Origin: Branchiostoma floridae
Lineage: Eukaryota > Chordata > Leptocardii > Amphioxiformes > Branchiostomatidae
Direction: 5' to 3'
DNA length: 51,126 nucleotides
NCBI RefSeq assembly: GCF_000003815.2
Contig: NC_049984.1
Span: 20,384,214 to 20,435,339 of the forward strand
The notes beneath the pieces are model-generated. The model saw nothing but the letters and a program-made list of their open reading frames with translations. It had not been told where the DNA came from and searched no databases. This document shows, piece after piece, positions 1 through 16,244 of the stretch. Numbering within the stretch: the stretch's first letter is position 1; every line of letters begins with the position of its first letter. The position numbers and the translations under genes were made by a program.

Positions 1-5341
<5,341 letters not shown>

Positions 5342-6573
5342 TTGGTTGTGCAGCTCGCGTCACCTTGTGCCGGGGAAAGAGAGGTTGCAATTTTCCCACG
5401 ATGCAATTCCTGAGTGGAGTATATAATTGAGAGGTGTAAATGTATGCTATGAAGACAGATTTTACCAATTATATGTAAAGACAAGAAATTTTTAATTTCC
5501 TAGAGTTGAGACTATCATGAACAAGAACATGAACTCCCATGTCAGAGGATCTGGAACTTCACTTGTAGTAGTTTGGTTTGTTTGTGTATACACATAACGC
5601 AACATATTGCGAAATATACTGTAAAATTGTGACACCTTTCCACAGTATCAGCCTTTCCCATATCACAATGGATAAGCAGACATGTCAGATATATTTCCAT
5701 TTCTTGTAACTGTCATTCCAAGTCACTACAGTGACTACGTTCCAAAATGTCCTAGAGGCAGTTGTATTTTGGTGAGTTAGGCGAGAAAGGGGTTTACCTT
5801 GTGGCCAACCTGATCCATTTGGGATGACCAGTGGATGACTTGTAACTTCAAGGTAATTTTAAGACATTTTAATTAGGTAAATAAACCCAAATGTTCCACT
5901 GGAAATATTGATATATCGTCCATGTTATGATGGAGCATGTGCTATTTTTCTGTGTAGATTCCATCATGTGGTCTAAAGAGTGATCTCAAACCACCTGTGA
6001 TAGTTTTATATTTTTTTTTTCAAATGCAAATGGTGAACTCTGACATAGTGTATTTTTTCAGCATTGACTGATTTCTGCCAAAGCTCTACATAACAAAAGC
6101 TTCAGTCTCTGCCTCTCCGATGTATACTGATCTTAGACGACCTGTGTCCACCTGTATTTCGTAAGATCTTTGTACACAAAAGAATCATTTCAAATGTTGA
6201 CCTGTTTTAACACTGTGTTATGAGCCATAGGTATGCACAAAGATGATGATATTTGTGTATTTCCAGATTCTGTATAGTATACCTGCACCTGCACTAGTTG
6301 GAATGAGTTGGACAAGAGCTCAAGCCTAGCCATATGTGTACATTGTAACTTATATATATCTCAGCAATAAGAGACAAGATTTCGTCATATAGGGCACACC
6401 TCTGAGAGTACATAAAGCATGTATTATTATCATCATCATCTTCATCATTATTGTCTGTGGAAATTTTGTGATGTTCCCAGTCTTGTACAGATGTATATTG
6501 ATTAATTTGAAGCATTAGTTCTGTGACAGTGGGATGCTATTGCCTTCTGCCTTTCACCATTTCTCTCAATTGT
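5342..6573 (+). other. 3' UTR and downstream flank of Gs terminal exon E
   Basis: Follows the TGA. There is an AATAAA at about 5879-5884. The block 6021-6573 is almost identical to 17290-17774 plus 18189-18256 downstream of the second terminal exon; by eye only two differences were found before the LINE insertion point. The block 5640-6020 is absent from the second copy. The true transcript end cannot be set from sequence alone. Confidence 0.6.
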
Positions 6574-7689
6574 ACAGAGGCTTTGAAAAAACAATGCCAT
6601 GTTGTGTGGAAAATTCCACAGTCTGGTCTCTTTTGTATGGGTAAAGTTGACTAGCTGTAAGGACAGTTAAATGAAGGCTGCTTGTAAAGCAAGATATCTG
6701 TCTTTGTATCCCCTCACATAAATAACGTCAAGTGAACTGGAATGTGGTGTGCGCTTGTTCCTTCCTATTAAGTATAGCTAAGTTTGTGCTTGCTGCTGAA
6801 ACAAAACGATTATGATGGCTTTTACCCATAGATCGTTGATGACGGTTAGACAACCAGGTAATAAGTTAAGCAATGTAACAGTTACTCAAGCAACTGGACA
6901 TAATTCTGGAAACGGAATCTGGATTTGCCAGGTTTGAAGCCAATACCCTGATTGGGTATGATGACGAGATAACAATGCTAGGATGGTTGAAGGGGGCACA
7001 TCCCAGTTTATTTGGGGTTTCAATGGGAAGTAGCACACCCTAAAGTCTAGCGACCATCTCTACCAGGGTATTATCCTGAAGCAAAATAACTATATGGGGT
7101 GAGAGAATGTTCCTTCAGTTACAAGACCAAATGAGTTCTGGTCGTTCAACTCTAATTTTAAAAGATTAGTGGGACGAAACATTAATTTAATGTCACAAAT
7201 AATGCACAAAATTGGGCATTTTTGCATTGGATGAAACTCGTTAACAATTTTTTTTCTTCTGGCAAACACGACTGATACTGTCAGAAAGAGAAAAACCTTG
7301 CGAGTAATCGAGCCAATTATTAGTACAAAGAAAATTCTTGTACTACAATTTATTTTAATTATCCACGGCGCCGGCGCGCGGCATTGCAACTTCGCTTACA
7401 CAGCACCTCAGAGACCTTGATCTAGGTCACGAAACAGTTTACATTCAAGGCGTAAGGATACCCAGAAAGGAGGCTCGGGCCTCAATTTGCACCAAAACAC
7501 ACCATTTCCTACGCTTTTCAGTCATGTTAGCGTTTAATGTCATTACGCAGTAAATAATAAGAAATGTAAACTCAAACATAGACCCTCGGAAGCCTTTCGT
7601 CACTTTGTCGCGCACTACCCCGGTAGCGGAAGCACCGTTAATAGAAGATGAAGTCAAGAAGATCGTATGTGGGTAGCTTGAGTGACTGC
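6574..7689. other. Intergenic, nothing recognised
   Basis: Only short ORFs on either strand, without domain-like sequence. No RNA gene or clear repeat was seen. Confidence 0.5.
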
Positions 7690-8150
7690 TGGCACCGATT
7701 TCCTTTCAAACTCAAAGGAGAATAACTCGAGAATGGACCATCATGACTTTTGGTATGTAGATAGCCTAAGTGAAGACTTACATAGGGGGATACTTATTAT
7801 GCAAATTAACAGCAAATTTACATAATTAATGAGAGTTTACAAATCCACTGCATTCCATGATATATTGTAGGACTTTCAAACTTGTCACATATGTAACTGA
7901 GAAATACAGAAATGTCAATACATGTTAATTATGCAAATGACGACCTCATTTGCATAATCTATGAGAAAATGTTAATGTGTGGACGGATCGTCATGATTTT
8001 TGGTATGTAGATAGCCTAAGTGATGCCATACATAATGCAAATCAGTTAATTTGCATAATTAATGGAGAAAGTTTATAAAGCCACTGCAGTGCATGATAGG
8101 ACTTTCAAACTTGTCACATATGTAACTGAGAAAGAGAGAAATGTCAATAG
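7690..8150 (+). repeat. AT-rich interspersed repeat, two half copies
   Basis: Two successive units start with a CATGA.TTTTGGTATGTAGA phrase (about 7740 and 7990) and share GATAGCCTAAGTGA and the TTTGCATAAT motif. Same family as 11455-12560 and others here. Confidence 0.65.
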
Positions 8151-8186
8151 ACACTTGGCCAAAGCCCCCTTTCATAATTTACTATT

Positions 8187-8212
8187 CGGCCAGGCCGGAG
8201 TCTGGTAGAGAC
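8187..8212 (+). repeat. Fragment of MULE-like MITE end
   Basis: CCGGAGTCTGGTAGAGAC matches the terminal repeat of the elements at 10352-10550 and 21409-21814. Confidence 0.5.
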
Positions 8213-8530
8213 AGAGCACTATGAAAGTTGCGCTGGAAAGTATCACAGCAGTGTTCATAATTTTATTGTCACCTTTACCAAGAAGTATATGCTTTTGGTA
8301 GCGTTTGTGGGGAACACACGTTCATGCAGTCGTTTGCTATTGGGGTAGGTACTCTTTAGTATTACATGAATTAGACCTTAAAGTCATGAATAAAGGCATG
8401 ATTATTTGGCGAAGGGATATGTGTTCGTGGAACTCTGGTTGTGATTGAACCTTGCGTTCCAGTCACGTATGGTGCGGGGAAAGAGGTGGAGTCTCGGGTG
8501 GTTTGTGCGGCTTCTCCTGTTTCTGCCAGG

Positions 8531-8780
8531 CAGGTGCTTCAGGGCGTCGCAGGTGCTTCAGGGGGCGCAGGTGCTTTAGGGCGTCGCAGGTGCTTCAGGG
8601 CGTCGCAGGTGCTCACAGGGCGTCGCAGGTGCTTCATGGCGTCGCAGGTGCCGCAGGGGGTCGCAGGTGCTGCAGGGCGTCGCAGGTGCTTCATGGCGTC
8701 GTAGGTGCTTCATGGCGTCGTAGGTGCTTCATGGCGTCGTAGGTGCTTCATGGCGTCGCAGGTGCTTCAGGGCGTCGCAT
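8531..8780 (+). repeat. GC-rich 19-bp minisatellite
   Basis: About 13 tandem copies of GGTGCTTCAGGGCGTCGCA with CAT/CAG and CGCA/CGTA variants and a few indels. The open frames across it are a side effect of the repeat. Confidence 0.9.
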
Positions 8781-8789
8781 CTCCTCATG

Positions 8790-8987
8790 TCAGGTCGTGC
8801 CCTGTGGGACGCCTGACCTCACGTTCGCGAAGCTTGACTGAACACCGTTGACGACCACGGCCTCCTTGCGGTTCCTTCCAGTTTCCATCCAGCTGTTGGT
8901 GTAGTAGTCCAACTTGCGTACAAGGAGGTTGTGGTTCAATCGAACGAAGTCCATAATGATTACGTCAGTCACAACGCCGCTCTCCAT
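8790..8987 (-). pseudogene. LINE reverse transcriptase fragment
   Basis: The minus-strand frame reads HNLLVRKLDYY, then EAVVVNGVQSSFANVRSGVP followed by QGT. These are the AFDxVxH-to-SGVPQG blocks of non-LTR reverse transcriptase. The catalytic xADD motif is missing, and no continuation was seen on either side. Confidence 0.75.
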
Positions 8988-9554
8988 GGCTGAGGAGACT
9001 TCAACTAATTGTTTTTCTTCTCTTTCTGTCCTTGGTGTTTCCCTGTTATTTCCGGTAAGCCAGACGACAAGCGAACACTAACCCACCTAACCACTACGAC
9101 AGCTGTTGTCGTATACACCGCACATAATACGACAGTCATCTCTTAAATCACATCTGTAAGAACAAATGTTTGACAGTCATATTCGACAATCAAATCCGTC
9201 TGCGTATGCTCCATTTCTTTTTATTAATTACCGCGAACGCATACGCTAACACTGGTGATCCTGGAGGCAGCTGACAACACGACGTGCACAAAACGGTCAG
9301 GGAAAATTACGTAACTTGATAGTATCCAATTACCGCAAGGCCTAAACGCACGAAGATAATGCAGACCTGGACCACAAAACCGAAGAACGTAGGGGTGATA
9401 TCTAAAATTATTACATCGATTATACAAACAGCTACGGTGAAAAAAACAACGTGCATCATCACGCAACTACGTGCAGACGGCATGCCAAACTAGTAGTACA
9501 TACGAATGCGGCAAAGGGAAAATAGAGATACAGATGCGAACAGTCATCACATTT
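8988..9554. other. Intergenic, nothing recognised
   Basis: Short ORFs only; none resembles a known family. Confidence 0.45.
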
Positions 9555-10325
9555 GACAACAAGAGTTCGGAGACCTCATATCTCCATGAAACAGTCTGAT
9601 TATGTAAATGATTTCCACATCTATATAATCTATGCTTGGTTATGTACACATTTAGATAACGTACACTGGCCACATGTTTATTGTGCGATCATTTACCATC
9701 TAGAAGAATTATAGCACTTTTACATTATTTATGCAAATTAGAGACGTACTTGCATAATTGATATCTGTTAATGTTCCACCAGCCCCAAACTACATATATG
9801 ACAGGTATTTGAGTCCCACAATGGCAAACACTACAAATATCGATTTCCCTCATTTATTATGCAAATTAGGTTTGATACTTTGCATAATTTGCACTTGATT
9901 ATGTACATCTCTGCCTAAGTTATCTACATACCAAATATCATCTAAATTTGTTATTTTCTGGTCCAGTTATCCTCCTTAGAAGATTTTGAGAAAAACGCCC
10001 CTGCAGTTCCAGAGCAACCTGCCAGGGGACCCATGTATTCCTTACGTCACAAGCTATCTGCCACCAAAAAATCGAGACCATAGCACATCCAGGTCAAAAG
10101 AGACAAAAAATGGAATTTCTGCTGCAGTAGCAAGGTCACATAACAGGGGGCCCAAAATTGACCTTGACCTTCGTCTTCCCAACACCTACCCACATACCAA
10201 ATATCATGACAATCCATCCAGAGGTTCTTGAGTTATGCTGACAACAAATATCCGGAAACACAGACACACAGACACACCCAAAACTATATCTCTATTTTTC
10301 GTGGAGGTAACTCTGTTGGCTTTAC
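9555..10325 (-). repeat. AT-rich interspersed repeat, minus orientation
   Basis: Reverse copy of the 11455-12560 family. It begins with the reverse of CCGAACTCTTGT, carries several TTTGCATAAT-type motifs, and ends with the GGGCCC / tgaccttgacctt region and a GTGGAGGTAA end. Confidence 0.7.
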
Positions 10326-10351
10326 CATACACTTGTGTCATATAGGCCGAC

Positions 10352-10550
10352 TAGTCTCTACCAGACTCCGAGTCGCTGGAAAAAATCGTAGAAATGGTAC
10401 AAATAGAGGAGTATGCCGGCCAGATGAATATAGCCGGCTAGGCAACAGTAACGCGACCGCGGATCGCGAGCTGTTCCCTGGCCGGTTATATTCCTCTCTA
10501 TTTGTTCCATTTCTACGATTTTCCAGCGATCCGGAGTCTGGTAGAGACTA
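10352..10550. mobile_element. MULE-like MITE with 9-bp target duplication
   Basis: Long inverted ends start TAGTCTCTACCAGACTCCG and run about 75 bases, including the GAAATGG.ACAAATAGAG stretch. Flanked by TAGGCCGAC at 10343-10351 and 10551-10559. There is no coding capacity. Nine-base duplications with long inverted ends are typical of Mutator-like elements; the family call is inference. Confidence 0.8.
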
Positions 10551-10559
10551 TAGGCCGAC

Positions 10560-11454
10560 CCAGTGTGTTGATTTTGTCGTCATTTTCAATAAACACCAAA
10601 TACCAAATGAAATATCAAAACCTTTGGTGTATTACTTGTAAAATTAAAGTTTGTGATCAGATATGCTGATATTCTTCTTTACTTTATACAGTCAAACCTG
10701 CCCAAGACGACCACTCGGGGGACCGGAAAAAAAGCGGTCGATTTGGGCAGGTGGTCGCTGAGAAGAGTATCGACTCAAAACATGCCCGATGCAAAGTATA
10801 AATGGTTTCCGTTGTGTTTGATGGCAAATAGCAAGCACACTGCACGCACGCAAACAAGCGAGGTCTTTTTAAAGTATTAAAATGTCAAATACAACACGCA
10901 CACTGTAAATTGTAAATTTAACCCCAAGCTTTTATCGAGCTTTTATCCGATACAGCGTTTTAAAGCTGAAGTATTTGTACACTAACGTTTTAGACAGTAA
11001 GGGAACTTTGATGCTGTCAGTTACCATTCAAGTCTTTATGCGTCGCTATGTTCTTGATCTGAAATAACTACGGTGCACTTCTCGAATTCGATGCCCGGTA
11101 CGTCCCGATAGCGTACTTACCCACGGGTGAATGTACAGTACAATTGGACAAAAGCACTCACACGTACAGAACTTTCTTTAAAAAGTATGATGCTATATAT
11201 ACATTTCAGCATTCGTTCACTTTATAATGATATAGATTTAAAAAAACTTCTGTAACAACTAAATTCGGATTTTCTTACAACGATTTCGGCACAAAATTGC
11301 ACTAGTTATCATCAAAAGTCGATGAAAACCTCAATTTTGAAAATGATGCGGTCGTTATGGGTCCCAATTTGGGCTGGTCGCGGTCGCGTTGGCCAGGTGG
11401 TCGTTGAGAAGAGGTGGTCGCTCGGGCAGGTTTGACTGTATTTATATTTACCTT
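10560..11454. other. Intergenic with low-information sequence
   Basis: Holds two inverted fragments, CAGTCAAACCTGCCC at about 10690 and its reverse near 11425-11440, bracketing ~740 bases. They may be ends of a further MITE. No gene was seen. Confidence 0.4.
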
Positions 11455-12560
11455 CACGGAAGGCAACGTATTGTTACCTCCATGAAAAATGGAGGTATAG
11501 TTACCTCCATGAAAAAATGGAGGTGTGTTTGTNNNNNNNNNNNNNNNNNNNNNNNNNNNNNNNNNNNNNNNNNNNNNNNNNNNNNNNNNNNNNNNNNNNN
11601 NNNNNNNNNNNNNNNNNNNNNNNNNNNNNNNNNNNNNNNNNNNNNNNNNNNNNNNNNNNNNNNNNNNNNNNNNNNNNNNNNNNNNNNNNNNNNNNNNNNN
11701 NNNNNNNNNNNNNNNTGCTATGGTCAAGATTTTTAAGTATTAGATAGCTCTTGTGCTCAGGAAAAAAATGACGTACTTTTGGGCCCCCTAGCGTCTAGTT
11801 TGGGGATAGCAGGGGCATTTTTGTCAAAAACTTCTGACGAGGATAACTCAGAAAGGGAACAACAGATTTTCATGATTTTTGGTATGTAGGTACCTTAGAC
11901 AATGTTGTACAAGATTAAATACTTATTATGCAAAATAGGAGTACATTTGCATAATTAATGAGGATATTATATCATGGCAGTTTTTTCAATGTATCTCTTG
12001 TCCTGGATGTGATATGGTCTTGACATTTGGCTGGTAGATAGCTTGCAGTGTCATGACAAAGTGGGGCAGGTTTCAGCCCCCTAACATTTAATTTCGGAAC
12101 TGCAGGGGCGTTTTTGTCAAGACATTCTAAAGAGGATAACTACAGAATGGATTGATAGATTGGCAAAATATTAGGCATGCGGGTACCTTAGGCAAAGATG
12201 TTTATAATGATATACATGTTATGCAAATGAGGACTTAATTTGCATAATTAATTAGGAAATTGTATAATTCCATTGTTTTTAATAACTGGACTTCAATAAA
12301 TGTAACACATATCAATTATGATAGGTAGAATATATGCAGATACCAAATATGGTAATAAGGAACTTATTTGCATAATTTATGTAAAAATTGCAAAACTGCT
12401 TTATGATTAATAATGGGGATTTTATAATTGTGACATGTGTACGTTAGTCAATGATGAACAATACCATGCATAAATTATGTTAATGTGTTAGTCAATTGCA
12501 TGAAATTTACGAAAGCTCTAAATGTTCATGGAGGTATGAGGTCGCCGAACTCTAGTTTTT
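11455..12560 (+). repeat. AT-rich interspersed repeat, near full length with gap
   Basis: Starts with a TTACCTCCATGAAAAA / TGGAGGTA hairpin and ends CATGGAGGTATGAGG then CCGAACTCTAG. 11716-12480 matches 18594-19365 closely. Holds repeated ATGCAAAT and TTTGCATAAT motifs but no ORF of note. Confidence 0.75.
11533..11715. other. Assembly gap (183 N)
   Basis: Run of N inside a repeat copy. Translations across it are meaningless. Confidence 1.
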
Positions 12561-12605
12561 GCTCTGTTTCTTCTGTATCTGTATCTATATAGTCGGTATA
12601 ACCGC

Positions 12606-12671
12606 CGTTCGGCGTAACACACCAGCTTCGCAGGCACTCGGCGCGGCAGCAGCTGGTTATATTACACCGAA
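12606..12671. repeat. Short inverted repeat
   Basis: GTTCGGCGTAA faces TTACACCGAAC across a GC-rich loop; probably a small MITE or its remnant. Confidence 0.4.
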
Positions 12672-12928
12672 CGACTCGTTGCCCCTAACTTTTGCACATC
12701 TATCTGCAAGCGTTCTTTAAAACTACCCAGAGAAGATGCCCCTACTGTACTTGGTGATAACAAATTCCACTCTACGATAGTTCTGGGAAAGTACGAATTT
12801 TTGAACACATCAATCCTAGGTTGGTAACTCTGGTATTTGAAGGCATGACTGTTTCTTGTTCTTTTTGGCGACGCCTCAGGGGATTCGCCTAATGATATAG
12901 TGTGCGACCGTTTGACAAAAATTCCCAA
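12662..12928 (-). pseudogene. LINE ORF2 C-terminal fragment
   Basis: The minus strand reads RTRNSHAFKYQ, then VFKNSYFPRTIVEWNLLSP and LGSFKERLQ. This is the usual extreme C-terminus of CR1/L2-like ORF2 proteins. It could be the missing end of the 13818-15066 element, separated from it by the AT-rich repeat at 12935-13560. Confidence 0.7.
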
Positions 12929-12934
12929 AATCCC

Positions 12935-13560
12935 GCAGGCATGTCAGGAATTTTTCCACGCCTGCGTAGTTGCATCATCCCTTTAGAGGGGAAGAACTCG
13001 GGAATGGGTTGACGGATCATCATAATATTTAGAATATAGATAGCTTCAGAGAGGCCTCACATAATTACATAAATGTAAATGCTAATCATGCAAATCAGGG
13101 GCTAATTTGGATGATTAATAAGGACAGTTTATAAATACACTACATTTCATGTTAAAATGCTAAAAAATATACCATATGTAATTCAAAAAGAGAGAAATAT
13201 TATGCTTACTGTTAAGCATATATCCGATTTGCCAAAATTCCCGAAATTCTACAGCAATTCGTCCGCGTGTGCGCAATTGCACCATACTTTTGGAAGGGAA
13301 TAACTCGGGAAGGGGTTGACTGATCATCGTGATTTTTGATATGTAGATAACTTCGGAGATGCCTTCCATAAATAAGGGCTATTATTGCAGACCCCGAGCT
13401 AATTTGCATAATCAACGAGCACCGTTTATTAAGCCACCGTATTTCATTACTACTAGGACACGTAAACATGACATATGTAACTAGAAAAAAGATAAATATC
13501 GATCAATTATACAAATTGTTACCTAATTTACATAATTAATGAGACATTGTTATCATAGTG
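12935..13560 (+). repeat. AT-rich interspersed repeat, tandem half copies
   Basis: Two diverged units share an AACTCGGGAA.GGGTTGAC phrase (about 12990 and 13300) and the TTTGCATAAT-type motifs. Same family as 7690-8150. Confidence 0.65.
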
Positions 13561-13817
13561 TTAAATGACGAAATTCCATTCTTCCGACATTTGGCAGCAA
13601 CATGTACGTTAAGTTGAACATACAGACGTAAGAAGGGCAAATCAGGGTCTCATTTACATAGTTTTTTTAGAAAATGCTACAATAGCTTTCTTGGCTAAGA
13701 CTCTCATACTTTGAACACATTGTTATTTAGGTAGAAGAGATGCTCATCTTTATACATACAGTCAGGCGAAAGGATAGAACACAAATACAACACACCTACA
13801 ACAACAATCATTAATAC

Positions 13818-15066
13818 TTATAAACAATAAAACCGTCGCCATGGCAATAGTTTTAATTGAGCTGGTATTAGATACTTATCAGTTGGTACGTCCACCAGTT
13901 TGGTCATTTTGCACATCATGGAAAGTCTGGACATTTTCCTTCTGTCTTCAAGGGACATCCACTGCAAATCTGTTTTCATTTTGGTAACACTAGAATCCCT
14001 GTTATAGTTGTTTTTGCAGATTCGGGCAGCTTGGTTCTGTACCCTAAGTTTATCTTTGTCTTTCTTTGTATACGGGTCCCATACTGTAGCGGCATATTCA
14101 AGGTTAGGTCTTACTAGTGACGTGTATGCAAGTGATTTTACCCTGGTTGGGCATGCCCACAAGTTGCGTTTGATTACTCCCAATGTCTGTTTAGCCTTGG
14201 TTGTTATTTTGTTAACATGGACACCCCACTTCAGCCCAGTTGTTAATGTAACACCTAGGTATGGGTGGCTTTTTGTGGTTGCTAATGTCTGACCACAAAA
14301 CTGGTAAGGGGACACATTTGGTGTTCGTTTGTTCGTTATGTGCATGATATGGCACTCATCAGGATTGAACTGCATAAGCCATTTCTTTTGCCATTCTTCC
14401 AGGGTGTTCAGATCTTTCTGAAGAATTTGTGAATCATTTTGTGTGGATACCTCTATATATAACAGACAATCATCGGCGAATAACCTCACACTTGAATCGA
14501 GCTGGTCTGGTAAGTCGTTTATGTACAAGAGGAAGAGCAATGGTTCCAGCACAGTCCCTTGCGGAACTCCCGACGCTACTTTAACTGGAGCTGAGGCCTT
14601 CCCTTCCACCACTACCGTTTGCTCTCTATTCGTCAGGAAAGCCTTCAGCCAGTTAAGTGTAGTACCTTGAATTCCATAGAACTCCAGTTTTGATACGAGT
14701 CTGCTATGTGGGACTTTATCGAAGGCTTTAGTGAAATCGAGTATTGCTAGATCCACCTGTCTTTTATTGTTCAGTGCCCCAGCTATGTCGTGAACTGTTA
14801 AGATAAGCTGTGTTTCTGTGGATCGCTTTGCTCTGAAACCATGCTGGTAGTCCGTTAGTATATTGTGGCCTTCTAGGTGTTTCATGATATGGCTGTGGAT
14901 AATGTGTTCCAGTAGTTTACAGGAAATACTGGTAAGTGAAACAGGTCTGTAGTTACTGGGGATCGCCCTGTCTCCCTTTTTGAAAATGGCGCATATATTT
15001 GCATCTCTCCAGTCTCCTTCTTCTTTCTGTTCTTCTCCAAACAAATGAACTGGACCAGGCGACTGT
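13818..15066 (-). mobile_element. 5'-truncated LINE, reverse transcriptase ORF
   Basis: An open frame of about 408 codons encodes a non-LTR reverse transcriptase that would copy element RNA at a nicked target. Motifs in order: FKKGDRAIPSNYRPVSLTS, FRAKRSTETQ, LDFTKAFDKVPH, ASGVPQGTVLEPLLF, YINDLP, LFADDCLLY (catalytic ADD), then LGVTL and LVRPNLEYAATVWDP of the thumb region. There is no ATG at its start and no endonuclease domain, so it is truncated at 5'. The end after KYLIPAQ departs from the family; the expected RNSH..FFP C-terminus appears at 12662-12928. CR1/L2-like by motif style; the exact clade is not certain. Confidence 0.93.
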
Positions 15067-16130
15067 CACTATGGATACCGATGAAATAGCAGGCACCTTG
15101 TGATGTTCAGTTACATAATGTAGCAAAACGATATTGCCATGGTTACGACTTTAGTGAAGATAAGACAATTCAAACTGTGAATCGGCTGGAAGTTCTTGTC
15201 ATAAAATTCTTAACCGGTAACGTAAGTCTAACGTTAACATGTATAATGTACATTGACTGTACAAAAATATCTCTTACACTGGACTTCTTTTGACAGCTAT
15301 GACAGACTGCCCAAGTTTTCTAAAAACGAATGCCTCCATGACTTACTTTCTACCGGTACAGAAAATCCCGGATCTGAACCTGATTCAGTATGTGAAAGCT
15401 TGTGAATGGTACACCGTTCCCACCCCTAGTAGAGATTATCTTTAGTAGATATTCCCAGTAACATTCCCAGTAAAGTTCACGAGCACTATGGCATTCCTGT
15501 GAACACATTTCTGTACAAGTCCTAGAATTCTAACAAATTGTATATAATACTGTATACTTCAATACCATCAGGCTCGCCCCTGAGGCGTCGCTGAAAAAAG
15601 TAACCATGTGAATAATTGTTAAAAATGTAGTCATGCGCAGCTGCACTGCATTCTATGACAAAAAAAACTGTAGTTCTGATATGGTCGGTCTTACATCTAT
15701 TTTGTATTTAGTATTTTCAAGCAAAAATGATATGATATGGGGGTATTGGAATATACTGACGAAGGCTTTGGGAAGATTTCCACCAACAGATACCTTCGTC
15801 AAATAAACATGGATTATTCTAAAGAATGCGGTTGGTAGGCATGAACGTGTATACTTGTATTCTATTTCATATCATTATGGCCAGTGCCGTACGTTACAAT
15901 TGGTGCCTGAAGTCACTGGTGAATCAACTGGGTTGAAAAAAGGTCACAAACTCATCACAAGTGTATCATAATGGTACAATTCATTCTTATACATGTACTG
16001 TATATTCTTTCCCAACTTCCAATTGAATGTGATATTCTTAATATAAGGGAATTACAACTGTCAAAATCGTGGTTGTTGCTCACCCTCGAAAAAGAAAAGA
16101 AACAAAGGAAGTGCTTGGCCTTCTTACATG
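15067..16130. other. Stretch before exon D', nothing recognised
   Basis: If D'-E' are used as alternative exons this is part of a long intron of the Gs gene. Only short ORFs are seen. The region homologous to the D intron starts near 16135. Confidence 0.5.
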
Positions 16131-16176
16131 GTAGAAGTCGTCTCCCAACACCTGACATACATGTTTTCCTTCACAG

Positions 16177-16244
16177 CCCGACATGAGCCAGGCGATGATC
16201 CAGAAGTAACGAGAGCCAAAGCCTTCATTCAGGAGGAGTTTATG
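16177..16244 (+). CDS. GNAS: Gs alpha alternative exon D'
   Basis: 68 bases between TTCACAG and GTGAGT, encoding [20 protein letters not shown] then FM. Against exon D there are five replaced residues (Q to R, Y to A, R to Q, D to E, L to M) and two silent codon changes. The upstream intron is conserved with exon D for about 35 bases, including the polypyrimidine tract. Confidence 0.85.

Noticed and set aside
10228-10641. 137-codon ORF
   Set aside because: It runs through a MITE hairpin and its flanks; the sequence is non-coding in the other copies.
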